Of a stretch of DNA of 64,000 nt, positions 27,514 through 38,699 are shown one piece after another. The notes under the pieces were generated by a model. The model searched no databases. It saw nothing but the letters and a program-made list of their open reading frames with translations, and was not told the origin of the DNA. The translations under genes were made by a program, and so were the position numbers. Each line of letters begins with the position of its first letter. Position 1 is the first letter of the stretch. This DNA comes from Aquihabitans sp. G128. GTDB lineage: Bacteria > Actinomycetota > Acidimicrobiia > Acidimicrobiales > Iamiaceae. The stretch lies in contig NZ_CP077604.1 of assembly GCF_019048865.1 (NCBI RefSeq), forward strand, positions 4,464,001 through 4,528,000, read 5' to 3'.

Positions 27514-29051
27514 ATGGACCGAGCCGCCGCCCTCGCACCGACGGCTGCCCCTCCGAGGCGTGAGCGGGGCACCGGCCGGGCGGCGGCCATCGCCGTCGGG
27601 GTCGCCGTGCTGGCCGCCACGGTCGTCGGGTGCAGCTCGGATGCCGCAGGCGGCCCCGGTCGCGCCGAGACCGGAGGTCGCGCGCCGTCCACCACGGCGA
27701 CGGGGGTGGGAAGGGGAGCACGGCGGAGGATCCATCCAACCTCCTCGAGCCGCACGTCGTCTCACCCAACGCCGGCTGGTCCTGGTGGCAGGGCCGGCGA
27801 GCCGTGGTCACCGGCGGCCACCTCTACGTGGGCTCGGTGCCCGACCCGGGGATCCTGCGGGCCGGTCCGCAGCGCAGCGAGGTCCTCGTCGTCGACCTCG
27901 GAGACCTCTCGTCCCGGTCGATCACGCTGGGGACCTCGGCGCACCGCCCCGACGACCACGACAGCCCGGGCCTCACCGTCGATCCCGACGGCTCGGTCAC
28001 GGCATCGTGGACCGGCCACGACGACGATGGCCTGGTCCACCTCGCCCGCACCGCCGGCGAGCCCGTCCGGTGGCAGCGCCTGCCCGACGTGGCCTTCCCG
28101 CCCCAACCCGGTCTGCCGCGGGTGACCTACGCCAACCTCGTCCGGTCGCAAGGGCTGCTGTGGAACTTCACCCGGCTCAACGGCCGCACCGTCGCGATGT
28201 CCTCGGCCGACGAGGGGCGAACGTGGTCCTCGGCGCCGTTGCTCGGCCTGCCGGTCGCCGAGGGCACGGCACCCGACACGCCCTACGTCCAGTACGCCGC
28301 CAACCCCACGCGCGACCGCATCGACTTCGTCACCTCGACGGGGCACCCGAAGGGCATCGTCCGGAACGCGCTCCACAGCGGGTACGTCCAGGGCGCCGGC
28401 ATCTTCCGGACCGACGGCACCCAGGTCGGCACGCTGCGCGCCGGCGGGCCGGGCGTCGACCCCTCGGCGCTGACGCCGGTCGACGTCCCCGACGGGCCGG
28501 CGGCGAACGACGCTGCTTCTCCGTACGGCCAGCCCGACCTGTGGGGCTCGGACCTGCGCATCGACGCGGACGGCAACCCCGTCGTGACCTACTCGCTGCG
28601 GACCACCGACCCCTCGCCGGTCGAGGGCAAGCGCTTCCGCCACCAGTACCGCTGGGCCCGGTGGTCCGACGAGGGCTGGGAGCGGCACACCATCGGCGAG
28701 GCGGGCAGCGAGCTCTTCGGCGCCGAGCTCGACTACACCGGCCTGGCGACGCTCGACCCCCGCGACCCGTACCGGGTGGTGGTGTCGAGCGACGTCGATC
28801 CGAGCTCTGGCCAGCCCCTGGTGTCCTCCGCCGACGGCGCGGTGCACCGCGAGCTCTTCGACGGCCGCAGCGCCGACGGGGGTCGGACCTGGACCTGGCG
28901 GCCCCTCACCAAGGACAGCACGGCGGACAACATCCGCCCGATCCTGGTGGCCGGCGACGACGGCACGACGGTGATCGTCTGGCAGCGCGGCGCCTACCGC
29001 TCCTGGCTGCACCGCTCGATGGCCGCCATGGTGGCCATCGAGCGCCCCTGA
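27514..29051 (+). CDS. Secreted lipoprotein with sialidase-like propeller, one frameshift
   Basis: About 512 residues. The N-terminus GRAAAIAVGVAVLAATVVGC is a lipoprotein signal with Cys at about residue 45, followed by a Ser/Thr/Gly linker. The frame breaks near the GGGGG run at 27702-27708 and resumes as GKGSTAEDPSNLLEPHVVSP; one missing base explains it. The mature part has BNR/Asp-box-like repeats (SADEGRTWSSAPL, SADGGRTWTWRPL), as in exo-alpha-sialidases and related propellers. Catalytic sialidase residues are not obvious, so carbohydrate binding is as likely as hydrolysis. Expected on the outer face of the membrane. Confidence 0.72.
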
Positions 29052-29067
29052 CCGACCTCAGAGGTGC

Positions 29068-29757
29068 TCAGCGGTCCGGGATGATCGCCGCGAACGGCCC
29101 GCGGTGCAGGTCGGCCACGAGGGCGTCGGCGTCGTCGTAGGCCCGGCTGGCCCCGGCGTCGACGAGGTCGGCCGCCGCGGTGCCGCCGGTGGCCACGCCC
29201 ACGAACCCCACCCCGGCGCGACCGGCCGCCTTCGCGTCCCACGTGGCGTCGCCGATGGCGATGGTGCGGGCGCGGTCGAGGGCGAACCGCTCGATGGCCA
29301 CGTCGAAGATGTCGCTCTCGGGCTTGGAGGCGTCGGCGTCACCCGACGACGTCCACCCGGCCAGCCACCGGTCGACGTCGAGGACCTCCCGGAAGCGGTC
29401 CAGGTCCTCCTCCTTGGCCGAGCTGGCCAGCACGAGGCGCAGACCCACGTCGTGCAAGGCCTGCACGAGCTCCCGGGCGCCGGGCAGCAGGGTCACGTCG
29501 TCGAAGAGGCGGTCGAACTCCTCGCCGTAGGCGTCCTCGAGGCCGTCGACCTCCTCGCCGGCGAGCTCCGGCACCAGCTTGTCGCCACCCATGCCCACGA
29601 GGCGGTGGATCTCGTGCATGGGGTGGACCTGGTCGAACCGGCGGAACGCCCGGAACCAGGCGAGGGTGTGCAGGTGGTTGGTGTCGAGCAGGGTCCCGTC
29701 GACATCGAGCAGGACCCCCGGCCGGACGTCAGCGTCCGGTCCTCCGGTGGCGGGCAC
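29068..29757 (-). CDS. HAD superfamily hydrolase (phosphoglycolate phosphatase-like)
   Basis: A 229-residue cytoplasmic phosphatase. All HAD motifs are visible: I, VLLDVDGTLLDTN (nucleophile Asp); II, LVLASSAKEEDLDRF; III, ASKPESDIF; and IV, TIAIGDATWDAKAAGRAG. The helical cap after motif I places it in subfamily I with beta-phosphoglucomutase and Gph. GTG at 29757 lies 2 bp after the preceding stop, so it is co-transcribed with the zinc-ribbon gene. The substrate is not predictable. Confidence 0.88.
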   Translation of the reverse strand: MPATGGPDADVRPGVLLDVDGTLLDTNHLHTLAWFRAFRRFDQVHPMHEIHRLVGMGGDKLVPELAGEEVDGLEDAYGEEFDRLFDDVTLLPGARELVQALHDVGLRLVLASSAKEEDLDRFREVLDVDRWLAGWTSSGDADASKPESDIFDVAIERFALDRARTIAIGDATWDAKAAGRAGVGFVGVATGGTAAADLVDAGASRAYDDADALVADLHRGPFAAIIPDR

Positions 29758-29758
29758 G

Positions 29759-30116
29759 TCAGGGGAGGAGCGCGACGACGGCGCTGTCGGCCTCGCCGGC
29801 CGCCGGGCCGTAGCCCAGCGTCAGGGCGCCCCGCTCGCCGCAGCTCGGGCAGCAGGCCCCGATCGCGAGGACCATGTCGTCGGGGTCCGAGGCGCCCTCG
29901 AAGTCGCCGCTCGACGACCTCGGTGAGCTCGCTGGCCAGGGAGGCCGTGCCACACGCCCCGCACCGGACCTCGCCCACGCTGCCGATGGCCCGCAGGTCG
30001 GCGGTGTAGCCCTCGGACCGCAGCCCGTCGAGGACGGCGGTCAGGGTGGTGTTGTCGCTGGGTGCCCCGGCCACCTGCTCGTGGTCGGGCTCGGTGGTCG
30101 GTGTCGCATCGGTCAT
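29759..30116 (-). CDS. Small zinc-ribbon-like protein, one frameshift
   Basis: About 118 residues. The N-terminal 60 residues include LTAVLDGLRSEGYTADLRAI and then EVRCGACGTASLASELTEVV; after a frameshift near 29905-29925 the rest reads DFEGASDPDDMVLAIGACCP, then SCGERGALTLGYGPA. The two C-x-x-C pairs (CGAC and CPSC) would build one zinc ribbon, and the joined protein resembles small actinobacterial proteins of unknown role. One base too many explains the break. The ATG has no clear ribosome site. Confidence 0.66.
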
Positions 30117-30126
30117 GTCGTCGTCC

Positions 30127-30336
30127 TCAGGCTTCGGTGGGCGGGGTGGGGTCGCTGGTGGCCTCGAAGCCGGCGTCGTGGTCCACCACGGCCACACCGT
30201 CGAGCGCCGCTTGAGCCTGGGCCTGCTCCTCGGCCTCGCCGAGCGTCACGTACGAGCCCAGGGGCATCGAGTCGCCGATGCGCCACACCTCCCAGCCATC
30301 GCCCTGTTCCACCACGTGGATGTCTCGCTCGGCCAT
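30127..30336 (-). CDS. DUF2188-like small protein
   Basis: A 69-residue protein with the DUF2188 pattern: RDIHVVEQGDGWEVWRIGDS, then YVTLGEAEEQAQAQAALDGV and VVDHDAG. DUF2188 proteins are small and widespread in stress-related settings, with no established reaction. The ATG at 30336 has GAGGAGCG upstream. A GGGTAGGC sequence at 30370-30376 (minus strand), 35-40 nt upstream, may be its -10. It is divergent from a hypothetical gene whose own GGGTAGGCC lies 75 bp away. Confidence 0.7.
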   Translation of the reverse strand: MAERDIHVVEQGDGWEVWRIGDSMPLGSYVTLGEAEEQAQAQAALDGVAVVDHDAGFEATSDPTPPTEA

Positions 30337-30446
30337 CGTCGCTCCTCGGTCGTTCGTCTGGCTGGCCCGCCTACCCACCGGGACGCGATCGCCCGCACCC
30401 ACCTCGCCGTGACGTCGAGCCGGAGCGACCGAGCGTCGGCGGTGCG

Positions 30447-30455
30447 GGGTAGGCC
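30447..30455 (+). promoter_or_regulatory. GGGTAGGCC, putative leaderless -10 element
   Basis: The T of TAGGCC lies 13 nt before the ATG of the downstream 114-residue gene, which has no ribosome site. Confidence 0.42.
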
Positions 30456-30462
30456 GGCCCCC

Positions 30463-30807
30463 ATGACCGATGTGCAGATCAGCGGAGGCGTGTGGCAGGC
30501 AGCAGGCGACGGCAGCCTCCGGGCCACGTTCGAGGTGGCGTGGGGGGATGCGACCGCGCAGCCCGTGACGGCGTTCGTCGACCCGGAGAGCCGGGCGGAG
30601 CTCGGCCTCCCCCTCGACGAGGGCCTCGCCGACGTGGCGCCGGAGCTGACCGCACGGGCACGCGCGGCCATCGAGCACCTGGCCACCACCGGGCGCTCGT
30701 CGCCCGAGCTCCGCCTCACCCGTCTCGACCTGGCCGGGGTTCTGGGCGGCGACGGCGACGAGGACCGGGACACCAGCACGCCCGACGAGCCTGGCCCCGA
30801 AGCCTGA
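30463..30807 (+). CDS. Hypothetical protein, 114 residues
   Basis: No family recognised. The first 60 residues look beta-rich (VQISGGVWQAAGDGSLRATF, QPVTAFVDPESRAELGLPLD), then a helix (ELTARARAAIEHLATTG), and a C-terminal acidic tail (GGDGDEDRDTSTPDEPGPEA). Strong third-position GC bias and the upstream GGGTAGGCC element support it as real. It is surrounded by other small stress-type genes. Cytoplasmic, as no signal or membrane segment is visible. Confidence 0.62.
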   Translation: MTDVQISGGVWQAAGDGSLRATFEVAWGDATAQPVTAFVDPESRAELGLPLDEGLADVAPELTARARAAIEHLATTGRSSPELRLTRLDLAGVLGGDGDEDRDTSTPDEPGPEA

Positions 30808-30880
30808 AGCCACGCAGATCTTCCGTGCTCGGCCCGGGGCGGGCGGGGTACGGGACCGTCACGACCACGAGGGAGCAACC

Positions 30881-31057
30881 ATGCCGACCGACGAAGACGA
30901 GGACACCCCGAGCATCGACGTGCACCAGCCTGGTCGGTCCGACCAGGCGGGCCTCGGGCCGCGAGAGGTCGACGGCGACCCGCCGGACGCCGTCGGCGGC
31001 GAGGACGACCGCAGCGGCGGCCCCGAGGAGCGGGCCCCGAAGGCGCCTGGCACCTGA
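30881..31057 (+). CDS. Small acidic hypothetical protein, 58 residues
   Basis: An ATG preceded by GAGGGAGCAACC opens a 58-codon frame: MPTDEDEDTPSIDVHQPG, RSDQAGLGPREVDGDPPDAV and a tail ending RAPKAPGT. It is hydrophilic and about one quarter Asp/Glu, probably unstructured. Ribosome site and codon use argue it is translated. Similar acidic small proteins occur at 32115 and 38284 in this same region. Function unknown. Confidence 0.6.
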   Translation: MPTDEDEDTPSIDVHQPGRSDQAGLGPREVDGDPPDAVGGEDDRSGGPEERAPKAPGT

Positions 31058-31212
31058 GCGTGACGGCAGCCCCGCCGAGGGTGCAAGCGGCGGAATGTCC
31101 ACCGTTCGTGCCACCTCCTGGAGTTGGCGGACGGCACCGTGCCGTGTTGACTGGGAGCCGCGCACGAGGTCCAGCAGGGGGCCGTCCAGCGCACGAACAC
31201 CGAGCCAAGCCC

Positions 31213-31536
31213 ATGCCCTCGCAGCCGACCCCACTCGACGCCTCCGTGTCCTACGAGGACGCCACCGCCACCTTCGACCTGGGTGGTGAGCTGGACGTGC
31301 AGAACAGCGATCGCCTCCGCGCCCTGGTGCAGGCGGCGCTGGCCATGCGCTGCACCGAGGTCGTGCTCGACTGCGAGCGGGTCCGGTTCATGGACTCCTC
31401 GGCGCTCGCCGCCGTGGTGGTCGCCGCCAAGGAGACCCGCCAGCGCGGCGGGCGGACCGTGGTGCGCAACGCCTCGGACCCCATCCGCAAGCTGCTCGCC
31501 ATCACCGGCATCGACACCGTCGTCGACGTCACGTAG
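31213..31536 (+). CDS. STAS-domain anti-sigma-factor antagonist
   Basis: A 107-residue single-domain SpoIIAA/RsbV-like protein. ATATFDLGGELDVQNSDRLR is the first strand pair, VVLDCERVRFMDSSALAAVV holds the phosphorylatable Ser, and VVRNASDPIRKLLAITGIDT closes the fold. Such proteins release a sigma factor from its anti-sigma kinase when dephosphorylated by a PP2C phosphatase; both enzyme types are encoded nearby (41233 and 36617). The ATG at 31213 has only a weak ribosome site, so the start is tentative. Confidence 0.85.
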   Translation: MPSQPTPLDASVSYEDATATFDLGGELDVQNSDRLRALVQAALAMRCTEVVLDCERVRFMDSSALAAVVVAAKETRQRGGRTVVRNASDPIRKLLAITGIDTVVDVT

Positions 31537-31695
31537 GGCGGCGATCCGCGGGCGGCGAGGAGTTTCGCCGGCCGAGGTCTAGGGGAGCGGCCGACGGGTT
31601 ACTCATCCGGCCGCACGAACACGCAAACCACGCATGGGCAGGCGGTTGCCGCCGGATCGTGACCGTCGGCAGCGGCCTCGAACACAGGAGCAGCG

Positions 31696-32025
31696 ATGGA
31701 GCAGAACCCCTCCTTCACGGCCGAGTTCGACCGTGACCACGTCCACATGACCGTGACCGTCTCGGGCACGTTCGACGCCTCGGACCTCGACGCCTTCGAG
31801 GCCGCCGTCGGCGAAGCCGGCCGGGGCCGACGGCGCGAGTGGACGATCGACGCCCGCGACCTCGAGGCGGCCGATCCGGCCTTCGGCGAGGCCCTCCTCT
31901 GGATCCGCGCCGAGCACGGCCACGTCTGCCTGCTCAACCCCTCGCCCGCCGTCCGGGCGGTGTTCGAGGAGACCGGGGCCGACGCCCGGATCGTCGTGCG
32001 CTCCGACGCCCGCGGCCGAACCTGA
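31696..32025 (+). CDS. Degenerate STAS-like protein
   Basis: A 109-residue protein with STAS-like strand order: HMTVTVSGTFDASDLDAFEA, EWTIDARDLEAADPAFGEAL, HVCLLNPSPAVRAVFEETGA. The Ser motif is replaced by ADPAFGE, so it could not be regulated by Ser phosphorylation in the usual way. It may be an inactive partner or decoy in partner switching. The ATG has AGGAGCAGCG upstream. An inverted repeat (ATCCGGC / GCCGGAT) lies in the leader. Confidence 0.6.
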   Translation: MEQNPSFTAEFDRDHVHMTVTVSGTFDASDLDAFEAAVGEAGRGRRREWTIDARDLEAADPAFGEALLWIRAEHGHVCLLNPSPAVRAVFEETGADARIVVRSDARGRT

Positions 32026-32114
32026 CCGCTCGCGCCCGCCGCTCGATCGGGGTTCCCGTCGCCGGGGGTCGGTGAGCGACCCTCGGCGACAGGAACCCGG
32101 TCAGACCGGTGGCC

Positions 32115-32309
32115 TCAGGAGGGCGACTCGCGGTCGCGGTTCTCCGCCGCCTGGGCCTCGCCGGTGGCTGCGCCGTCCGCGTCGTCGTCGCTGGCCGCTC
32201 CGGGGTCGGAGTCGCCGCCCTCGTCGGACACGGCGCCCTCCTCGTCGGGGTGATCGGGCTGCGACCGTGCGCCGCCCTCTTGGATCTCGTCTTCGTCAGC
32301 GGTTCCCAT
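32115..32309 (-). CDS. Small acidic hypothetical protein, 64 residues
   Basis: A 64-residue, very hydrophilic protein: MGTADEDEIQEGGARSQPD, then EEGAVSDEGGDSDPGAASDD. It is Asp/Glu/Gly/Ser-rich and most likely disordered. It follows katE on the same strand after about 60 bp and may belong to that transcript. No family recognised; similar composition to the proteins at 30881 and 38284. Confidence 0.55.
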   Translation of the reverse strand: MGTADEDEIQEGGARSQPDHPDEEGAVSDEGGDSDPGAASDDDADGAATGEAQAAENRDRESPS

Positions 32310-32368
32310 GGATCGTCTCCGTTCGGTGGTGCGGTGCGGTGGGTGCGGTCGGGGAGGGGGCGCCCACG

Positions 32369-34498
<2,130 letters not shown>

Positions 34499-34594
34499 CA
34501 GGGAGCTCCAGTGCTGGGGTAGGCGACGGCGCTACCCGAGGGGCGGGGTCTCAGGCACCCCGGCGACCGCCAAAGGGGTGGTTGTCCCCTGCGC

Positions 34595-34723
34595 TCAGTC
34601 GTCGCCGTCGCGCAGGAACGGCTCCCAGACCTCGTCGAGGTCGTCGGAGACGGAGAAGAGGGCGAGGGCGGGCCGTGCGGCCAGCGCCCCCACGAGGGTG
34701 CGAGCGGTCCGCAGGAGTTCCAT
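34595..34723 (-). CDS. Small hypothetical protein, 42 residues
   Basis: Reads MELLRTARTLVGALAARP, then ALALFSVSDDLDEVWEPFLRDGDD at the end. Codons show strong third-position GC bias, supporting a real gene, but the ribosome site is weak and no homologue is recognised. It starts 137 bp before the divergent kaiC gene. AGGGG/CCCCT arms after its stop may end its transcript. An in-frame extension up to 34867 is possible but would overlap kaiC. Confidence 0.4.
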   Translation of the reverse strand: MELLRTARTLVGALAARPALALFSVSDDLDEVWEPFLRDGDD

Positions 34724-34845
34724 GCTCCGGCTGTGCCCGAGGGCGGCCGGGCCAGACCGGGCGGCGCGCACATCACTCCGACGGGTGAAGATCGTCGCCT
34801 CGCCCGTGGAGGAGCGCCCCGATGGGGGCTGGTCACGGCCGTTTT

Positions 34846-34854
34846 GGGTACTTT
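34846..34854 (+). promoter_or_regulatory. GGGTACTTT, putative kaiC -10 element
   Basis: The T of TACTTT is exactly 12 nt before the kaiC GTG, within the only AT-rich stretch nearby. GGGTAC also matches the -10 of actinobacterial SigB/SigF-type stress promoters, so stress control is possible. Confidence 0.5.
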
Positions 34855-34860
34855 TCGACG

Positions 34861-36322
34861 GTGCCACGCGGAGCCCCGACGATCGACGCCCCGGTCCGGA
34901 CCATCGACCACACGCCGACGGGCGTGCTGGGCCTGGACGAGGTCCTCAACGGCGGCCTGCCCACCGGGCGGGCCACGCTCGTCTGCGGCGGCCCGGGGTG
35001 TGGCAAGTCGCTCTTGGCGCTGGAGCTGCTCGCCCGTGGCGCCACCCAGTTCGGCGAGGCCGGGGTCCTCATGCTGTTCGAGGAGACCCAGCAGGAAGCC
35101 GTCGAGAACGGCGCTTCGATCGGGCTGGACCTCCAGCCGCTGATCGACGGGGGGCTGCTCGCGGTCGACCACGTGGAGCTCCGGCGGGACCGCATCGAGC
35201 AGACGGGCGACTTCGACCTCGAGGGCCTCTTCGTGCGCCTCTCGCTCGCCATCGACGCCACGGGGGCCAAGCGGGTCGTGCTCGACACGCTCGAGACGCT
35301 CTTCGCGGCCTTCGACGACACCGCGCTGCTGCGATCGGAGCTGCAGCGCCTCTTCCGCTGGCTCAAGGACCGAGGGGTCACCGCGGTCATCACCGCCGAG
35401 CGGGGCGCCGGCGCCCTGACCCGCCACGGCCTCGAGGAGTACGTGTCGGACTGCGTGATCCTCCTCGACCACCGGGTCTCGGACCAGCTCGCCACCCGTC
35501 GCCTCCGGGTGGTCAAGTTCCGAGGCTCGCCCCACGGCACCAGCGAGTTCCCGTTCCTCATCGACGAGCGCGGCTTCAGCGTCCTGCCCGTGACCTCGCT
35601 CGACCTCGACCACGAGGCCAACGACGAGGTCGTGTCCAGCGGCATCGCCTCGCTCGACGACATGCTCGGCCTCGGCGGCTTCTACCGCGGCAGCACCGTG
35701 ATGGTCTCGGGCGCGTCGGGCACCGGCAAGACCACCATCGCCGGCCACTTCGCCGGCGCGGCGTGCGCGCGGGGGGGAACGGACGCTGCTGCTGGCCTTC
35801 GAGGAGTCGCCGTCGCAGATCACCCGCAACCTCCGCTCGGTCGGCCTCGACCTCCAGCCGGCCATCGACGCCGGCACCCTGGTGGTCGACGCCGGGCGCC
35901 CCGCGCAGTTCGGCCTCGAGAGCCACCTGCTCCGCCTCTACCAGCACATGGAGGAGCTCCAGCCGACGGTGGTGGTGATCGACCCCATCACCGACTTCAA
36001 GAGCCAGGGCTCGTCGCTCGACATCAAGGCGATGCTGATGCGCATGGTCGACCTGCTCAAGCGGCGGGGCGTGACGGCGCTGTTCACCAGCATCTCCATC
36101 GACGGGGCCGACGAGGAGACGGCGGTCTCGTCGCTCATCGACACGTGGATCCAGCTCCGCGCCACCGAGGTCGACGGGCGGCGGGGCCACGGCCTCTACG
36201 TGCTCAAGGCTCGGGGCATGGCCCACTCCCACGACGTGAGAGCGCTGACGATCACCGACCACGGCGTGGAGCTCGGCGGCCTGGTGCCCCACGCCGACCC
36301 GGAGGAGGACCCCCGTGGCTGA
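34861..36322 (+). CDS. kaiC: KaiC-like double RecA ATPase, one frameshift
   Basis: About 486 residues with two KaiC domains. CI has Walker A VCGGPGCGKSLLALELL and the catalytic Glu pair in LMLFEETQQE. CII has VSGASGTGKTTIAGHF, LLAFEESPSQ and VVVIDPITDFKSQG. ETAVSSLIDTWIQLRATEV aligns with the region of cyanobacterial S431/T432, giving a Ser-Ser pair. The C-terminal KaiA-binding tail is short. An extra base in a G7 run (35771-35777) splits the frame; with six G it reads CARGERTLLLAFEES. GTG 34861 is chosen for its leaderless -10. It is coupled to kaiB, whose start lies 8 bp inside its end. Confidence 0.9.
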
Positions 36323-36620
36323 CCAGGATGCGATCGCCGATCCCGAGCGCTGGGAGCTGCGCCTCTACGTGGCCGGCACCAACCGCCGTTGCCAGGACGC
36401 CATCGCCAACCTCACGAGGATCTGCGAGGAGCGCCTCGCCGGCCGTTACTCCATCGAGGTCATCGACCTCCTGGAGCGCCCCCAGCTCGCCGCAGGGGAG
36501 CAGATCGTGGCCATCCCGACCCTGGTCCGGCAGCTGCCCGAGCCGGTGCGCAAGATCATCGGCGACCTCTCGAACGAGGAGCGGGTCCTGATCGGGCTCG
36601 ACCTGCGCCCCGGTCCGTGA
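36315..36620 (+). CDS. kaiB: KaiB-like thioredoxin-fold protein
   Basis: A 101-residue protein nearly co-linear with cyanobacterial KaiB: ELRLYVAGTNRRCQDAIANL, RYSIEVIDLLERPQLAAGEQ, IVAIPTLVRQLPEPVRKIIG and DLSNEERVLIGLDL. KaiB switches fold to bind the CI ring of phosphorylated KaiC. The residues around the PTLV and PVRKIIGDLS segments are strongly conserved. GTG overlaps the kaiC stop by 8 bp and its own stop overlaps the phosphatase gene. No kaiA is visible in the window. Confidence 0.94.
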   Translation: MADQDAIADPERWELRLYVAGTNRRCQDAIANLTRICEERLAGRYSIEVIDLLERPQLAAGEQIVAIPTLVRQLPEPVRKIIGDLSNEERVLIGLDLRPGP

Positions 36621-38276
36621 CCGCTCGCCTGACCCCCGCGCTCATCCGGCTGTTCCACGGCCTGCCCGTCGCTGCCGTCATGGCGATCGACGGCCGGATC
36701 GTGGGGTTCAACCCGGCCGCCGAGCTCCTGTACCAGCGGGAGGAGGCCGACGCCCTCGGTGCCGGCTTCGTCGAGCTGCTGTTCGACCCGGACGACCGGG
36801 CCGGCATCGCTGCGGTCCTGGAGGGGAACGCGCCCGAGCCCGAGTCCGGCACGTGGCGGGTTCGACGCGGTGACGGGGTGCTCCTGGTGAGCACCTTCCG
36901 CCTCGAGCGGCTCGACGGCGACCTCGTGGCCTGGATCGCGACGGACACGACCGACCAGGGCCACGCCGAGGAGGAGCGAGCGCTGCTGCTCAGCGCCGAG
37001 CACGCCGCCCGCGCCGAGGCCGAGGCGGCCCGCTTCCGCTTGAACGTGCTGTCGTCCGCGAGCAGCGCCATGACCTCGACGCTGGACCGCACCCTGCTGC
37101 TCGCTCGCGTGTCCGAGGCCCTGGTGCCGGCCGTCGGCGACCTGTTCGTGGCCGAGCTCATCGATGCCGACGGCCACGTGTCGCTGGTGCACGTCGGCCA
37201 CCAGGACGAGCTGCTGGCCAAGGAGCTCACGGAGGTGATCCAGCGCCAGCCGATCGATCGCGACGGCGACGACCCCATCGCCACCGTCCTGCGCGGCGGC
37301 GAGGCGCAGCGCTACGACGGGCGCGAGCGGACCGACGCCGCCGTCGCCTCGATCGCGCGACGACGAGCAGGCCCGCTTCTACGCCGGCCTGGGGCTGCGG
37401 GCCACGGTGATCGCACCGGTCCGGTCGGCAGGCACCACGCTCGGCGTGCTGGCCCTCTCGACGGTGGAGCGGCCCCTGCAGCCCGACGACCTGGCGATGG
37501 TGTCCGAGGTGGCCCACCGCCTTGCCCTGGCGCTGGGCAACGTCGAGGCCTACCTCGACGAGCGTCGGCGGGGCGAGGTGCTCCAGCTCTCCCTGCTGCC
37601 CACCATCCCGGCGGTCGACGGCTTGGAGGTGGCCGTCCGCTACCTCGCAGCCACCGACGGCTCGAAGGTGGGCGGCGACTGGTACGACGTCATCCCCATC
37701 GGCGACGGCCAGGTGGACCTCGTGATCGGCGACGTGGTCGGCCACGACATGCAGGCCGCGGTGGAGATGAGCCAGGCGCGCAACGCGCTGCGAGCCTTCG
37801 CCTGCGCCGACGGGGCCACGCCGGCAGCGACGCTCACGGGGCTCGACCACATGTCGAACCGCCTGGGCATGGAGCTGGCCACGGCCGTGGTCGCCCGGGT
37901 GGACCTGGAGGCCGACACGCTCACGTGGAGCAACGCCGGCCACACGCCGCCGCTCCTGGTCACCGACGGCCACGTCACCGTCCTCGACGACTACCTCGGC
38001 GCCATGCTCGGCATCGGGACGCCGAGCGATCGCCGACAGCGCACGGTCCCGTTCCCTCCGGGCTCGACCTTGGTCTTCTACACCGACGGCGCCATCGAGG
38101 ACCCCGAGCTCTCGCTCGACGAGGGCTTGGCACGCCTCACCGAAGCCGTGCGGACCTCCGCCGAGGACGGGACCGAGGCGATCTGCGACGCCGTGGTGGC
38201 CTCGACGCTCGACGACGGGCTCGACCGCCGGGACGACATCGCCATCCTCGTGGTGTCGCGCGTCGCCGAGCGCTGA
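36617..38276 (+). CDS. PAS-GAF-SpoIIE (PP2C) phosphatase, one frameshift
   Basis: About 553 residues. Domains: PAS (15-115; AVMAIDGRIVGFNPAAELLY), a coiled linker rich in Ala/Glu (120-150), GAF (150-310) and a C-terminal PP2C/SpoIIE phosphatase with GSKVGGDWYDVIPIGDGQ, GDVVGHDMQAAVEMSQARN, TWSNAGHTPPLLV and RRDDIAILVVSRV. The metal-binding Asp residues are present. The frame breaks near 37356-37366; loss of a GC pair or one extra base explains it, rejoining at DDEQARFYAGLGL. GTG overlaps kaiB. Such phosphatases dephosphorylate STAS antagonists, so this protein may link KaiBC state to sigma-factor activity. Confidence 0.88.
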
Positions 38277-38283
38277 GCCTGAC

Positions 38284-38521
38284 TCACTCCGGGGGCGCGA
38301 CCCACGGCATCGCCCTCGGCGTCGACGTCGTCGGGGCGGTCGTGGCCGGCCTCGTACTTCTCCTCGCCCTCCGCCTCGGCGTCGAACTGCGCCTCGGCCT
38401 CCTCGAGGGAGTCGGTCTCCTCGACGGCGCGGTCGGCGACCTCCTGGTCGCGTGCGACGTTCTGGCCGTGCCAGTCGTCGACGGTGCTGTTGTCGGGCTC
38501 GTTGATCTCGCCGTCGCTCAT
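38284..38521 (-). CDS. Small acidic hypothetical protein, probably 78 residues
   Basis: Starts MSDGEINEPDNSTVDDWHG and continues VARDQEVADRAVEETDSLEE then AEAQFDAEAEGEEKYEAG. It is strongly acidic and predicted helical or disordered. As written, the frame runs on to 38078 across the phosphatase gene; one base fewer in the GGGGG run at 38291-38295 would end it at 38284 with DAVGRAPE, which is more natural. It is convergent with the phosphatase gene. Function unknown. Confidence 0.58.
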
Positions 38522-38699
38522 GGCGGGCTCCTCGTGTGTCGGTGGGTCTCTGCGTCGTGCCCGCCCCATCGCCGCCCAGACCACCCGAGCGGGCGGGATC
38601 GCGGCATCGGCGTGCCCCAACGGGTGAAACCCGGGCACCGGTCGGGTGGGGCCGGGAGCGGCGGGCAGGGAGCGCGGCACCCCCACGGAAGAGGCACCC

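Noticed and set aside
35771-35777. Programmed frameshift in kaiC at the G7 run
   Set aside because: No slippery heptamer with a downstream structure is evident, and the same extra-base pattern occurs in unrelated genes, so error is simpler.
38078-38283. Extension of the acidic protein gene across the phosphatase gene
   Set aside because: The text becomes Ser/Thr/Arg-rich shadow sequence antisense to a conserved PP2C domain.
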